From NCBI GenBank assembly GCA_030041385.1, contig JASHNY010000020.1, positions 43,562-107,561 on the forward strand: a DNA stretch of 64,000 bases. Direction: 5' to 3'. Under the pieces are notes generated by a model that saw only the letters and a program-made list of their open reading frames with translations, was not told the DNA's origin and did not search any database. Shown here piece by piece: positions 17,112-28,530 of this stretch. Position numbers and translations under genes: made by a program. Within the stretch, counting starts at the first letter, position 1; each line of letters starts with the position of its first letter. Source of the DNA: Alphaproteobacteria bacterium. GTDB taxonomy: Bacteria > Pseudomonadota > Alphaproteobacteria > ATCC43930 > CGMCC-115725.

Positions 17112-17930
17112 TCACTCGGCCGCAGCTGGATGCGGGCTCGCACCCTGAGCCGCGAATGCCGCTTCGTCCGGATATTGCCGCAGGGCGCGCCGGGCGTAGT
17201 AATAGAACGTCGCGCCGATCGCTTGTTCCTTGAGGCGGTAGTCATGCGCCTCGCGGGCAAGTTCCGGCTCGATCGGCTTGATCTCGCCGGCGCTCATCGC
17301 CAACAGCTGCAATCTTGCCGCGCGCTCGATGAAGACTGAGCAAATCGTGGCTTCCTCGATCGTGCGGCAGGCCGCAAGCTGGCCGTGATGGGCCAGCAAA
17401 ATCGCCCGCTTGTCGCCGAGCGCGGTCGAGATCAGCCGCCCTTCCTCGTCGCCGATCGGGGTGCCCGGCCAGTCCGGCAGCCAGGCGCAATCGTCGTAGA
17501 ACAGGCTCGTATCCATGTGCGATACGGCAAGCGGCACGCCGATCATCGACAGCGCCGACACGTTCGGGGGATGCGTGTGCATGATCGCGCGGACCTGCGG
17601 CTTGGTGCGGTAGATCCACAGATGAAACCGGTTCGACGGGTTGGGCATGCCTTCGCCTTCGAGCACGTTCAGGTCGTCGTCAACCAGCAGCAGATTGCCC
17701 GGCGCCGCCTCTTCGAGGCCAAGGCCGAAACGCAGCATGTAATAGGTGCCGCGCCGGTCAGCGCGCGCCGACAGCTGCCCGGCGATGCCGGAATCGTGCC
17801 CCTCCGACGCCAGGATGCGCCCGGCCAGCGCCAGTTTCTGCCGCACCGACCATGGCGGCAGGGTGAAGTGCCGCTCCATCCGCTCGCTGGTCTGCCGGTG
17901 ATACTCGCCCTTGTCGCGGATCGTCGCCAT
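17112..17930 (-). CDS. Class II aldolase/adducin-family protein
   Basis: A 272-residue class II aldolase/adducin-fold protein. The zinc histidines are in IMHTHPPNVSAL and LLAHHGQLA, and the substrate-side segment DSGIAGQLSARAD is present. Members act as sugar-phosphate aldolases, epimerases or decarboxylases of keto-acids. The start at 17930 follows AGGGAGAG on the minus strand; the frame extends to 17993 but without a ribosome site. The XRE-cupin regulator gene follows directly. Confidence 0.87.
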   Translation of the reverse strand: MATIRDKGEYHRQTSERMERHFTLPPWSVRQKLALAGRILASEGHDSGIAGQLSARADRRGTYYMLRFGLGLEEAAPGNLLLVDDDLNVLEGEGMPNPSNRFHLWIYRTKPQVRAIMHTHPPNVSALSMIGVPLAVSHMDTSLFYDDCAWLPDWPGTPIGDEEGRLISTALGDKRAILLAHHGQLAACRTIEEATICSVFIERAARLQLLAMSAGEIKPIEPELAREAHDYRLKEQAIGATFYYYARRALRQYPDEAAFAAQGASPHPAAAE

Positions 17931-18063
17931 CGCGCTCTCCCTGCCGTGCAACAGGCGAAACAAGTATCCTGAATGACACTCTGTGTCATGCAAATTTGTC
18001 GGCTTCCGGCGGTTGTGGCCCGGATACCCGTGGCGGCAACGCGCAAATTGCCCGCCCGGGCGC

Positions 18064-18093
18064 TGGACAGGCAGAAGCGAACTCCTCTATAAG
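18064..18093 (+). promoter_or_regulatory. Promoter of tRNA-Phe
   Basis: TGGACA (18064-18069) and TATAAG (18088-18093) are separated by 18 bases, close to the sigma-70 consensus. Transcription would start near 18100, just ahead of the tRNA at 18108. Confidence 0.6.
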
Positions 18094-18107
18094 CCCCTGG
18101 CCAGCGC

Positions 18108-18183
<76 letters not shown>

Positions 18184-18256
18184 GTCTTTTCAGTGCGGGT
18201 GACGGCAGGCCGGCGGGCGGACCGGAGACGGCGGCCGGGGAGCGCGGGCCCGTGCG

Positions 18257-20002
18257 CTATTGAGCCGTGCTGCGGGACACCCCGACCGCTTTCGCAATGG
18301 TGTCTGCCGACCGGCTTCCGCCCGCGCCCTGGCGGCTGGACCGCTCGGTTCCCGTTCGCCGCTGTTCCATCGGCGCCTCCGTCGGGTAGAAGAGGCGCCT
18401 GCGCAGGTTTTCTTCCCCGTCGGTGATCGCCTTCATGATCACGTAGGGCTGCATCGTCGCGTCGGAAAACCGGTAGCGGTGGCGGGATTCGATCCCGCGC
18501 CGGATCAGAACATTGCCGCGCTTGTCGGTGATGAACTGCGCCAAATGCGGCTGAACATGGGCGGGCTTGTACAGCCGGTCGGGTTTCAGCAGGCTGATCG
18601 CCTCGATAATGTCGGAGGTACTGAAAAACCCGGCGCCATCTGCGCGCGCCAGGGCGCAGGCGAGGATCACGTCGCGGAATATGTTGCGCGCCTGCTTGCT
18701 CTCGACGGCCCTGTAGTAATCGTCGGAGAAGGATTGGCCGCTTTCGGCGACAAATCTTTGCATCGCCGCTTCGACATCCTCGATAACGATCTGGGTCCGG
18801 TGGTTCTTGATGGCGTTCTGGGTCGAGAACCGGCCGAGGATCTGAACGTAATAGGGCAATCCGCAGGAAAGAGCGACGATGGCCGAGCGCACGTCGCCGG
18901 TGATGGTCAGCGGCGTCAGCCGCAGCCGCTTGTCGAGAATCTCGTTCAGTTCCGCGGCGTTCATGCGTTCGAGCCGGATGCCCAAAAGCACGCGCCGCAG
19001 CGATTGATGGTTGGCAACGAGCTCGCCGATGTCTTCCGCCACCCCGATCAGCAGCACCGTCACGTTGACGCCGTGGTCATGCAGCGACTTCAGCAGGTTG
19101 GCGGTAAGTTCGCGGGCCTCCTTCGACTTCAGCATGTCGAACTCGTCGATCACCAGGATGATCGGCAGATGCCGCCGCAGGTGCTGGAGTTCGCGCCGGA
19201 TCACATCCGGCGTTATGACGTCGTAATCGGCGCTGATTTCATATTTGAACTGCTGTCCGGCGACCGACAGCTCCTCCAATGACCTGCGCCACAGCGCCTC
19301 GAAATCGTCTGTCGGGTAGGCTTGCACGCGCGCCGTGATCACCGGCGGATGCACGGTATCCTGATGAGCCCAGAACGTATTCGAGATCGAGGTCTTGCCG
19401 ATCCCGCGCTCGCCGTAAAGCACGATGTGCTTGGCCGAGTCGCGGACCGCCTCCATCATGCGGCGAATTTCAGCCGCCCGGCCGGCGTAAAGTTCCGCTT
19501 CGGGGGCATGACCGGCCGATCGCGTCGGCACCAGCGGCGCGGCGGTAAAAAGGCGGCCGACCTCCAGTTCCAGCTGATGCCACTCCTTGTCGTTTCTCGG
19601 CTCTTCGATGATCGCGGAACCGGGTGGCCGGGAGGCGAGCGCGCTTCGCGGCGCGGCGGCGGGGGTGTTCGGATGCCGCAGCGGGGCGACCGCAGGCGTG
19701 TTCGGATGCCGCAGCGGCGCGGCGGTCGGGGCATTGGGATGCCGAAGCGGCGCGGCGGCGGGGGTGCCGGGATACCGAACCGGCGCGGTAGCCGGTCCGG
19801 TGCGCAGCGGAGCGACCGGGGCGGGACGGAAGGCAGCGTCGGTGCCTTCCGCGGCGATGTCGGCCGGCGGTGGGGGGCTGAGCATCGGGGGCGAGGCGAG
19901 ACGCGCGCGCGCCCGGTAAGCCGCCAGGATCTGGTCGGAAAACGCCAGCCAGCGCGATTTCCAGCCCGCGGCGGCGATGAAAAGACGCTCAAGGGAAAGC
20001 AT
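18257..20002 (-). CDS. AAA+ ATPase with N-terminal repeat linker and C-terminal winged-helix-like region
   Basis: A 581-residue protein of unknown role. Residues 1-35 are a helical N-terminus; 40-135 are a proline/alanine-rich linker with four 11-residue repeats (about 74-117). The ATPase domain follows, with Walker A GERGIGKTS (197-205) and Walker B ILVIDEFDM (282-290). It looks like an ORC1/Cdc6- or TniB-like AAA+ module because of YAGRAAEIRRMMEAV directly before the P-loop. Residues about 440-540 (FFSTSDIIEAISLL, then RHRYRFSD) could form a winged helix. There is no transposase or nuclease partner next to it. It sits alone, converging on tRNA-Phe. A DNA-bound switch ATPase or defence protein is possible but unproven. 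Confidence 0.8.
   Translation of the reverse strand: MLSLERLFIAAAGWKSRWLAFSDQILAAYRARARLASPPMLSPPPPADIAAEGTDAAFRPAPVAPLRTGPATAPVRYPGTPAAAPLRHPNAPTAAPLRHPNTPAVAPLRHPNTPAAAPRSALASRPPGSAIIEEPRNDKEWHQLELEVGRLFTAAPLVPTRSAGHAPEAELYAGRAAEIRRMMEAVRDSAKHIVLYGERGIGKTSISNTFWAHQDTVHPPVITARVQAYPTDDFEALWRRSLEELSVAGQQFKYEISADYDVITPDVIRRELQHLRRHLPIILVIDEFDMLKSKEARELTANLLKSLHDHGVNVTVLLIGVAEDIGELVANHQSLRRVLLGIRLERMNAAELNEILDKRLRLTPLTITGDVRSAIVALSCGLPYYVQILGRFSTQNAIKNHRTQIVIEDVEAAMQRFVAESGQSFSDDYYRAVESKQARNIFRDVILACALARADGAGFFSTSDIIEAISLLKPDRLYKPAHVQPHLAQFITDKRGNVLIRRGIESRHRYRFSDATMQPYVIMKAITDGEENLRRRLFYPTEAPMEQRRTGTERSSRQGAGGSRSADTIAKAVGVSRSTAQ
19652..19783 (-). repeat. 33-bp tandem repeat inside the AAA+ ATPase gene
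   Basis: Four in-frame 33-base units encode the 11-residue consensus PLRHPNTPAAA (first unit variant PVRYPGTPAAA), with a degenerate fifth unit before them. The phase is exact: the GGAT landmark on the plus strand falls at 19671, 19704, 19737 and 19770. The units are similar at DNA level, pointing to recent expansion by slippage. Confidence 0.85.
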
Positions 20003-20275
20003 CGTGAAGGTTACAACCTCCTGAGCTGCGGCGTCTGTGTACTGTTTTCTTTTTTTACGCGCGAACGCGAGGCATCGACATGGAAACGCCTCGGCTGGTC
20101 TTTTGCTCCTCTCGAATGCCGCAGCACCAAGCCTGATTCAGGCGATCGACCGCCAGATTCTGCCGGCGCACTCAAAACTTCTTTCAACTTGAGGCCGCCC
20201 GGCGGCTTGCGCAAGGCTTCAATTCGATTAGTGCCGTAATCCCGACGCGCGCGTACGCCTCGCCGAAAGGCGAAT

Positions 20276-21893
20276 TCAGCGCACCGTCGGCAGCCGCAGC
20301 AGCGCCGGTAGCAGCCCTGCGATCAACAGGCCCAGAAACGGCCAATCCCCGACCCGGGAGAACGGCGTACGCGGTCGCGGCGCCGGCAACAGCACGTCGG
20401 CATAGCCGACTGCGTCGAGTGCGGTACGGGCGACGACCCGCCCCTCCGGGTCGATAACGCCGCTGATCCCATTATTGGCAACCCGGATCAACGGCAACCC
20501 TTCCTCGATCGCACGGGTGCGGGCCATCGCGAAATGCTGGTATGGGCCCGAGCTGCGCCCGTACCAGGCATCGTTGGTGGCGTTGAAAATCCACTGGGGA
20601 CGGTCGCTTTCGTCGACCACGGCGCCGGGAAAGATCGCCTCGTAGCATACGATCGGCGAGAACGGCGGCAATCCCGGCAGTGCGACGGTTTCCCGCCCCG
20701 GTCCGGGGCTGAGGTCGATCGCGCCGGGGGTCAGCTTTTTGAACGGCAGCAGGTCGCGCAAGGGCATGTATTCGCCGAACGGAACCAGATGTGCCTTGTC
20801 GTAGACGGCGCGGATCGTGCCGGTCCCGTCGATCGCCTCGATGCTGTTGTAGATCCGGGTGATCGGGCCGGCCGCCGGTTCGCCGCGCAAAGCGCCGGCG
20901 ATGACATAGCCGTGCGGCGGCGCCACCGCCGCGATATCGGCCCGGTGCACATGGTCGCGCCCGAGGAAGAACGGCGCGGCCGCCTCGGGCCACAACACGG
21001 CCGTCAGCGGATGCTGCGCCGGCGCGGAACTGAGCTGGGCCAGCAGGCGAAAATTCGTTTCGGCCGCGGCCGGGTTCCATTTCAGCGACTCGGCGATCGA
21101 CGGCTGGATGATGCGAAGCCAGATGTCGGTGTATTTGGTCTGCGTCAGCGCCAGCCTGATCGCGCCGGCGCCGGCCGGAACCAGCAGCACGACGGCCGCG
21201 GCGATCAGCGGCGCCAGGCGTCGCCGCATCGACCATGGCATTGGCGGCGGCGTCCCCATCAGGGCGGGCAGCGATCCCGCCAGCACGGTGAGAAAGCTGA
21301 GCCCGTAGATCCCGACCCATGCGGTCGTCTGCAACAGCGCGATGGCACCGGGGAAACCGCCCGCCCAGGCATAGCCGGAGAGGTTCCACGGCAATCCGGT
21401 CAAGGCATGGCCGCGGACCCACTCGGCGGCGCTCAACAGCACCGCGAACAGGCATACCCGTGCGACCCCGGCGAGCTGCATCCGCCGCGTCGCCAGCGCC
21501 GTGAGGCCGAGCGCCGCCGCCGGCAACAGCGACAGCACCGCGGGGATACCCGCTACCGCGAACGGCAACACCCACCAGAACCGGGCGATGTCGACAAACA
21601 GCGCCTCGGCGATCCAGTAAAGCCCGGCGACGAAGAAGCCGAAAGCGAAGACATAACCGAGGCGGAACGAGGCCCACGCACCGGCGCTGCCGTTGTCGAG
21701 CCACAAAAGGCCGGGGAAGGCGATGAAGATCAGCGGCGACAGGTCGACCGGCGGCATCGTTCCCGCCAGCAACACGCCGAGCAGAAAGGCGAGGCCGTAG
21801 CGGCGCCACCCCGACGCGGCGGCAAAGAACCGCGCCAGGCGGCTCAGCGGGGTCTCGATCCGGACGCCCGGGCGGATGCGCAGGATGACCGCG

Positions 21894-21901
<8 letters not shown>
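20276..21901 (-). CDS. lnt: Apolipoprotein N-acyltransferase
   Basis: A 541-residue inner-membrane enzyme that adds the third acyl chain to lipoproteins. The N-terminal half has about six to seven membrane segments; the periplasmic nitrilase domain carries the expected Glu-Lys-Cys triad in VLWPEAAAPFF, YDKAHLVPFGEYMPL and PIVCYEAIF. The N-terminal 30 residues are a cytoplasmic extension. The start overlaps the end of the CBS-domain gene by 8 bases, so it is the last gene of the long minus-strand unit. Confidence 0.95.
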
Positions 21902-22846
<945 letters not shown>

Positions 22847-22850
<4 letters not shown>

Positions 22851-23377
22851 ATAGTATCGCGATATGGATCCGGCACCCCCAATTCGGCCAGGATCGCAAT
22901 TTCGCGGGCTTCCATATCCGTCGCTTCGGCGGGGCTGTGGTGATCATAGCCGAGCAGGTGCAGCACGCCATGCACGACGAGATGGCGCAGATGGTCGGCA
23001 AACGTCTTGCCCTGCTCCACGGCTTCGCGCCGGATCGTCGTCAGCGCCAGGACGACATCGCCGAGAACATACGGTGCGCCCGGCGGCAACGGCGTGGCCC
23101 GGTCGGTCGCAGGGAAGGCCAGCACGTTGGTCGGCGCGTCGACGCCGCGATAGGTGCGGTTGAGGCGCCGCAATTCCTGATCGTCGTCGAGGGTGATGTC
23201 GAGAAGCAGGGGTGTGGCCGGGTCGAGCCGGGGCGCCGCGGCCAACTCATGAGCAAGTGCGAGCCGCGCGGCACGGGCGGCGTCGGCCTCGGCCTCGGCA
23301 CAAGTGCCGGTCCAGTCACCGCATTGGATCGTGACGGCGATGTCGGGTTCGGCGGGCGAGGGGCTGGCCGCCGTCAA
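22847..23377 (-). CDS. ybeY: Endoribonuclease YbeY
   Basis: A 176-residue metal-dependent RNase involved in 16S rRNA 3'-end maturation and ribosome quality control. The zinc-binding motif VHGVLHLLGYDHHS is complete, and TNVLAFP upstream is conserved. A stretch of about 20 residues (RAARLALAHELAAAPRLD) is typical of the alphaproteobacterial N-terminus. It overlaps phoH upstream by 4 bases and the CBS-domain gene downstream by 4 bases. Confidence 0.95.
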
Positions 23378-24381
23378 TCGTTGCCTCGGCCGGCGCGGTC
23401 GCGCGCATCATAGGCGCCGACGATGCGCGCGACGAGCGAGTGGCGCACCACATCCTGCTCGGTAAAGCGGATCACCGCGATGTCGTCGAGGCCGCGAAGC
23501 GCATCGAGCGCATCGGTGAGACCCGAGCGGACGCCAACCGGCAGATCGACCTGGGTCGGGTCGCCGGTGACGACCATGCGCGAGCCCTCGCCGAGCCGGG
23601 TCAGGAACATTTTCATCTGCACCGGGGTGGTATTCTGCGCCTCGTCGAGGATGACGAAAGCGTGCGCCAGCGTCCGCCCGCGCATGAACGCGATCGGCGC
23701 GATCTCGATTTCGCCGTTGCTCATCCGCCGGGAGAGCTGATCGGCCGGCAGCATATCGTTGAGGGCGTCATAGATCGGGCGCAGATAGGGGTCGACCTTG
23801 TCGCGCAAATCGCCCGGCAGAAAGCCGAGCCGCTCGCCGGCCTCGACCGCGGGGCGCGACAGGATGATCCGCTCGACCCGGCCGGTCATCAACAGGTCGA
23901 CCGCCGCGGCCACCGCCAGATAGGTCTTGCCGGTACCCGCCGGCCCCAGCCCGAACACCAGCTCGCGTTCGCGCAATGCCTTGACATAGAGCGCCTGGGT
24001 CACCGAGCGCGCGGCGATGCGCCGCTTGCGGGTGCGGAACCCGGCATCCTCCCGCCACAGGGTCGGCGTCTTGTCGTCGATCTCGGCCTGGGCGAAGCGC
24101 ATCGCCGCCTCGACCGAGGCGGGATCGATCTCCTGCCCGCCCTTGAGCCTGTCGTAAAGCTGCGCCAGGGCGAGATGCGCAACCTCCGTGGCCGAGGCCG
24201 GCCCGGCAATGGCCAGCCGGTTGCCGCGCGACACCAGCGAAACCCCGAGCTGGCGCTCGATCTGGCTGAGATGCTGGTCGCGCTCGCCGTAAAGCAGGGG
24301 CAGCAGCAGATTGTCGTCGAATTCGATCTGGTTGCGCGCCAGCTGGTCGCCGATCGCGACTGCGCCTGGTGACGCGCTCAT
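23374..24381 (-). CDS. phoH: PhoH-family ATPase
   Basis: A 335-residue cytoplasmic NTPase. An N-terminal KH-like region (residues 25-95) precedes the PhoH domain with Walker [15 protein letters not shown], the helicase-like segment [20 protein letters not shown] and Walker [11 protein letters not shown]. PhoH proteins are found next to YbeY and probably act in RNA metabolism. The start overlaps the miaB stop. Confidence 0.94.
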   Translation of the reverse strand: MSASPGAVAIGDQLARNQIEFDDNLLLPLLYGERDQHLSQIERQLGVSLVSRGNRLAIAGPASATEVAHLALAQLYDRLKGGQEIDPASVEAAMRFAQAEIDDKTPTLWREDAGFRTRKRRIAARSVTQALYVKALRERELVFGLGPAGTGKTYLAVAAAVDLLMTGRVERIILSRPAVEAGERLGFLPGDLRDKVDPYLRPIYDALNDMLPADQLSRRMSNGEIEIAPIAFMRGRTLAHAFVILDEAQNTTPVQMKMFLTRLGEGSRMVVTGDPTQVDLPVGVRSGLTDALDALRGLDDIAVIRFTEQDVVRHSLVARIVGAYDARDRAGRGND

Positions 24382-25745
24382 GCCGCGCCGGCTCCGTCTG
24401 CCGCGATGGTGCCGGCGAGGCTGTTGCCTTCGGCGCTATCGATACGCACCGGCATGATCGCGCCGATGCAGGTGTCCGCAGCGTTCGCGTGGACGCTCTG
24501 CAGATGGGGGCTGCGTCCGACCAGCTGGCCCGGGTGACGACCGGGCTTCTCGAACAATACCGGCAACAGCCGGCCGACGCTCGCGCGGTTGAATTCGCGC
24601 TGCTGCTGCCGCAGCAGAGCCTGCAATTCGGCAAGCCGCTCGTCTTTCACCATGTCCGGCACCTGGCGGCCGTCTGCCGCGGCGGGTGTGCCTGGGCGCG
24701 GCGAGTATTTGAACGAGAATGCCTGGGCAAAGCCGACCTCCCTGACAAGCGCGATGGTGGCCTGGAAATCCGAGTCGCTTTCGCCGGGAAAGCCGACGAT
24801 GAAATCCGAAGACAGCGCCAAATCCGGGCGGGCCTCGCGCAGCCGTGCCACGGTGCGGCGGTAATCGTCTGTGCTGTGGCGCCGGTTCATCGCCGCGAGC
24901 ACCCGGTCGGAGCCGCTCTGCACCGGCAGGTGCAGAAACGGCATCAGCGCGGCGACATCGCGGTGCGCAGCGACAAGCTCGTCATCGACATCGCGCGGGT
25001 GCGAGGTCGTGTAGCGGATGCGCGCCACCCCGGGCATGTCGGCGAGCGCCCGGATCAGACGGCCGAGGCCCCACTCGCCGCCCGGACCCTCGCGGCCTGG
25101 CAAAGCGGCGCCGTGATAGGCGTTGACGTTCTGCCCGAGCAGCGTGATCTCGCGGGCGCCGGCGGCGACAAGGCGCCGCGCCTCCGCCAGGATTTCGGCC
25201 GCGGGTCGCGAAAATTCGGCGCCGCGGGTATAGGGCACGACGCAAAACGTGCAGAATTTGTCGCAGCCTTCCTGGATCGTCAAAAACGCGCTGACTGCGG
25301 CGCTGTCGGCGCGCTCCGGCAGGTAGTCGAATTTCGGCTCGGCCGGGAAGCTGGTATCGAGGACACCGCCGCCGGCGCGGGTTGCGCGCGCCACCATCTC
25401 CGGCAGGCGGTGATAGGCCTGCGGCCCGAAGACGATGTCGACGATCGGGGCGCGGGCCATGATCTCCGCGCCTTCCGCCTGGGCGACGCAGCCGGCGACG
25501 GCGACGACCATGCGCTCGCCGGATTTTTCCTTCGCCTGCTTCAGGCGCCGGATTGCGCCCAGTTCCGAATACACCTTCTCCGCCGCTTTCTCGCGGATAT
25601 GGCAGGTGTTGAGGATGACGAGGTCGGCGCCGGCGGCGGTCGGGGTCGGAACATAGCCGATCGGCGCCATCAACTCGGTCATCCGCGCCGAGTCGTAGAC
25701 GTTCATCTGGCAGCCGTAGGTCTTGATGTATAGACGCTTGGTCAT
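24378..25745 (-). CDS. miaB: tRNA-2-methylthio-N6-dimethylallyladenosine synthase
   Basis: A 455-residue radical-SAM methylthiotransferase that modifies A37 of tRNAs reading U-starting codons. Three cysteines of the auxiliary cluster lie in [20 protein letters not shown] and [10 protein letters not shown]; the radical-SAM cluster is [21 protein letters not shown]-terminal TRAM domain ends the protein. The length is standard. Start codon ATG at 25745. Confidence 0.96.
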   Translation of the reverse strand: MTKRLYIKTYGCQMNVYDSARMTELMAPIGYVPTPTAAGADLVILNTCHIREKAAEKVYSELGAIRRLKQAKEKSGERMVVAVAGCVAQAEGAEIMARAPIVDIVFGPQAYHRLPEMVARATRAGGGVLDTSFPAEPKFDYLPERADSAAVSAFLTIQEGCDKFCTFCVVPYTRGAEFSRPAAEILAEARRLVAAGAREITLLGQNVNAYHGAALPGREGPGGEWGLGRLIRALADMPGVARIRYTTSHPRDVDDELVAAHRDVAALMPFLHLPVQSGSDRVLAAMNRRHSTDDYRRTVARLREARPDLALSSDFIVGFPGESDSDFQATIALVREVGFAQAFSFKYSPRPGTPAAADGRQVPDMVKDERLAELQALLRQQQREFNRASVGRLLPVLFEKPGRHPGQLVGRSPHLQSVHANAADTCIGAIMPVRIDSAEGNSLAGTIAADGAGAA

Positions 25746-25782
25746 TGGTGCCTGCGGCAGCGCGAGGAGGGCGGGGAGAGGG

Positions 25783-26637
25783 TCATCCCGAGGCCGTTGC
25801 CGGAATATCGGTCGGGACCGGCTGCATCATTTCGACCGGCGGCAGCTTCGAAAATCCGCGCGCGCGGCCGCTCAGCGCAGCATCGACACCGGCCACGACC
25901 TGCGCCTCGCAATAAGTCGCCAGCGCCTTGCGCGAACCCCCTTCGGCAAAGCTTGTCGGCGGATGAAACTCCACCACGATTTCGACCATGCCCAGCCCGA
26001 TCGCCCGCCACAGATGCGGTGCCATCGCCATGTCGCCGTACCACGCGAAAAACGGCCGCAAGTCGCGCCCGATGGTCATGCCGTCGAGCCGCGTATAGGC
26101 CACCGAGACCGGCTGCACGGCAACCGGCGACAGCGCGTTCGGGCCGACGACGCTGCCGAAGAGCGCACTCTTGAACGGCAAGACACGGTTGCCGTCGCTG
26201 CTGGTTCCTTCCGGGAACAGGATCAGCGCGTCTTTTGCCGCCAGCCGCTCGGCGATCGCGTCGCGCTGGCGCGCCGTGCTGCCGACGCGGCGGTCGACAA
26301 ACACCGAACGCTGCAATTTGGCCAGCCAGCCGAACAGCGGCCAGCCGGCGACCTCTGCCTTGGCGATGAACGAGCCGGCGATCAGCGACCCAAGCACCTC
26401 GATATCGAGATACGAGACATGGTTGGCAGCGAACAGCGCCGGCCGCTTGGGCGTGGGCTCGCCGATCCGGCGGACCCTGAGCCCGAAAATGCGGCAACAG
26501 CCGCGATGGTAGAAGCGCGGCAGCGTCGTCACCCAGCCGCGCCGAAACAACAGGCCCAGCGCCTGCACCGGCATCAGCGGAAGGGTCCACGCGAGGTACA
26601 GCGCCAGGCGTGCGATCCTGAGCGTCGTCGAGCCCAT
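25783..26637 (-). CDS. 1-acyl-sn-glycerol-3-phosphate acyltransferase (PlsC-like)
   Basis: A 284-residue membrane-associated acyltransferase. The catalytic NHVSYLD (HX4D) box, the second block [10 protein letters not shown] and the FPEGTSSDG block are in the usual order, after one N-terminal membrane segment. It would acylate lysophosphatidate or, given the neighbour, act as the OlsA partner that finishes ornithine lipids. It starts 5 bases after the OlsB-like gene, supporting a shared role. PlsC and OlsA cannot be told apart by sequence alone here. Confidence 0.88.
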   Translation of the reverse strand: MGSTTLRIARLALYLAWTLPLMPVQALGLLFRRGWVTTLPRFYHRGCCRIFGLRVRRIGEPTPKRPALFAANHVSYLDIEVLGSLIAGSFIAKAEVAGWPLFGWLAKLQRSVFVDRRVGSTARQRDAIAERLAAKDALILFPEGTSSDGNRVLPFKSALFGSVVGPNALSPVAVQPVSVAYTRLDGMTIGRDLRPFFAWYGDMAMAPHLWRAIGLGMVEIVVEFHPPTSFAEGGSRKALATYCEAQVVAGVDAALSGRARGFSKLPPVEMMQPVPTDIPATASG

Positions 26638-26642
26638 GCGCT

Positions 26643-27512
26643 CTAAGCGGACCACGGGTCTTTCGCTTGGCGTTCGTAATGGCGCGAGTATTTCTCGGCG
26701 ACCAGGTCGGTCTTGACCACGACGCAGACATCGGTGGTGTTGAACTGCGTGTCGATGACCGCGCCGTCGCCGACAAACCCGCCGAGCCGCAGATAGCCCT
26801 TGATCAGCGGCGGCAGCGCCGCCCGGATCGCGGCCGCATCGATCGCGGCGGCACCGAGCCGCCGCATATCGACATGGCGCTCGGGCAATGCCCGTACCCG
26901 CAGCTTGGGCGGCGCCAGATGGTGGTAGTAGAGGTAGGAAAGCGGTGCCGCGAGCGCGTCGGGATCGGTGCCGGGCAGGCTCGCGCACCCGAACATCAGG
27001 GCGATGTCGTAATGGAAGACATAGGCGGCGATCCCGCTCCACAGCAATTGCAATACGCCGCGCCCGCGATAGGCGGGATCGACGCAGGAACGGCCGAGTT
27101 CGAGAATCTCGCCGGGATACGCGACGAGTGCGGCGATGTCGTACTCGCCTTCGGAATAAAAGCTGCCGAAATGCTGCGCCGCCGCGCGGCGGATGAGGCG
27201 GTAGGTGCCGACCACGACAGGCTCGCCGCGCCCGCGTGAGTGATCGAGCACGAGAAGGTGGTCGCAAATCCGGTCGTAGCGATCGAAATCGCGCTGCCGC
27301 TGCGCCATTCCCGGCAGCGACCGCGCGCCCATCCGCTCGTAGAACACCCGGTAGCGCAGGGCCTGGGCGGCATCGACATCGTCGTCGCCTTCGGCAAGGC
27401 GAACCTGCAAAAATCCCGACGACAAATCGACAATGCGGGGAGGCCGGCACGGTCTGACCGCACCCAGGGCCGAGCGCAGGAGCGTCCGCGATGCGGCGGC
27501 GTCCGATATCAC
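26643..27512 (-). CDS. OlsB-like acyl-ACP-dependent N-acyltransferase
   Basis: A GNAT-fold acyltransferase resembling OlsB, which attaches a 3-hydroxyacyl chain from ACP to ornithine in the first step of ornithine lipid synthesis. Diagnostic segments are QALRYRVFYEEMG-like (here QALRYRVFYERMGA), ELGRSCVDPAYRG and MFGCASLPGTDP. The start is unsure: GTG at 27512 gives 289 residues; an ATG at 27653 would give 336 but overlap the fur gene by 77 bases with low-complexity sequence. The adjacent PlsC-like gene fits an ornithine-lipid or haemolysin-type pathway. Confidence 0.82.
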   Translation of the reverse strand: MISDAAASRTLLRSALGAVRPCRPPRIVDLSSGFLQVRLAEGDDDVDAAQALRYRVFYERMGARSLPGMAQRQRDFDRYDRICDHLLVLDHSRGRGEPVVVGTYRLIRRAAAQHFGSFYSEGEYDIAALVAYPGEILELGRSCVDPAYRGRGVLQLLWSGIAAYVFHYDIALMFGCASLPGTDPDALAAPLSYLYYHHLAPPKLRVRALPERHVDMRRLGAAAIDAAAIRAALPPLIKGYLRLGGFVGDGAVIDTQFNTTDVCVVVKTDLVAEKYSRHYERQAKDPWSA

Positions 27513-27576
27513 CGGAGCCGCTTCCCGGCGCCGCCGGGCTCGCGCGCCCGCGGCGGCGCGACCCTCGACGACAGCC

Positions 27577-28029
27577 TCATTCGCGGCTCGACTTTCGCCT
27601 GGCGTAAAGCTCGAGGCGGTGTCCGACCAGCTCATAGCCGAGTTCACTAGCAACGAAATGTTGCAGCTTTTCGATGTCCTCGTTGCGGAATTCGATGACC
27701 TCGCCGCTCTGCAGGTCGATCAGGTGGTCGTGATGCGCGCTCGGCATTTCCTCATAGCGCGCGCGGCCTTCGCCGAAATCGTGGCGGGCGAGGATGCTGG
27801 CCTCCTCGAACAGCCGAACAGTGCGATAGACCGTGGCGATGCTGATGTGCGGGTCGATCTCGGTGGCGCGCCGGTAGACTTGCTCGACATCGGGGTGGTC
27901 AGCCGAATCCGACAGCACCCGGGCGATTACCCGGCGCTGCTCAGTCATCTTCAAGCCCTTGTCGAGACAGAGTTGCTCGAGGCGTGAAATCATCGCGTCG
28001 TTGCGCAGCGGAAGCACATCCGCTGGCAT
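27577..28029 (-). CDS. fur: Fur-family metal-dependent regulator
   Basis: A 150-residue Fur-family repressor. The winged helix (LKMTEQRRVIARVL, then IATVYRTVRLFEEASIL) is followed by the metal-binding/dimer segment HHDHLIDLQSGEVIEF. The usual CxxC after HHDHL is replaced by DLQSG, as in many alphaproteobacterial Fur/Mur proteins. It could respond to iron or manganese. An inner ATG at 27993 (MISRLEQLC) matches the usual N-terminus of the family and may be the true start; TAGAAT at 28028-28033 could be its -10 box. Confidence 0.9.
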   Translation of the reverse strand: MPADVLPLRNDAMISRLEQLCLDKGLKMTEQRRVIARVLSDSADHPDVEQVYRRATEIDPHISIATVYRTVRLFEEASILARHDFGEGRARYEEMPSAHHDHLIDLQSGEVIEFRNEDIEKLQHFVASELGYELVGHRLELYARRKSSRE

Positions 28030-28082
28030 TCTACCAGAAACGCACCGTTCGGCCTATTGCCTCAAACAGATCGTCCGGGGTC

Positions 28083-28499
28083 TCAGCCGCGGCCCCGCCG
28101 GGCCCGCGTTCCAAGCCCGATTTCCTTGGCGAGGCGGCTGCGCTGCCGGGCATAGTTCGGCGCGACCATCGGGTAATCGGGGGCCAAACCCCAACGCTCG
28201 CGATAAGCCTCGGGGGTCATATTGTAGGCGGTCTTGAGATGACGCTTCAGCATTTTGAGCTTCTTGCCGTCTTCAAGGCAGACGATGAAGTCAGGCTGCA
28301 CGGATTTCTTGACGTTAACAGCCGGCTGGGGCCGCACCGCGGGCGCCGAAGGCACCGTGCCGATATTCGCCAGGGATTGATAGACTTGATTGATCAGTTG
28401 CGGCAGATCTCCTAATGCCACGGTATTGTTGGACACGTGAGCCGCGACGATCTCCGTCGTCAGGGTCAGAAGATCGTTTGATTGCTCTGTGCTATCCAT
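28083..28499 (-). CDS. MucR/Ros-family zinc-finger regulator (copy 2)
   Basis: A 138-residue MucR paralogue. The core FIVCLEDGKKLKMLKRHL followed by YNMTPEAYRERWGL and YPMVAPNYARQRS is nearly identical to copy 1, while the N-terminal oligomerisation part and the linker differ. Its position directly before fur is a common arrangement in this order of bacteria. It has its own strong promoter candidate upstream. Two copies can co-assemble or cross-regulate. Confidence 0.92.
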   Translation of the reverse strand: MDSTEQSNDLLTLTTEIVAAHVSNNTVALGDLPQLINQVYQSLANIGTVPSAPAVRPQPAVNVKKSVQPDFIVCLEDGKKLKMLKRHLKTAYNMTPEAYRERWGLAPDYPMVAPNYARQRSRLAKEIGLGTRARRGRG

Positions 28500-28530
28500 A
28501 TCGCATTCCCTGTCCGCAATGAGGGGGCAA

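Noticed and set aside
20011..20214. 67-residue minus-strand open frame between the AAA+ ATPase and lnt
   Set aside because: Low-complexity, no ribosome site, no hydrophobic or domain pattern; treated as non-coding spacer.
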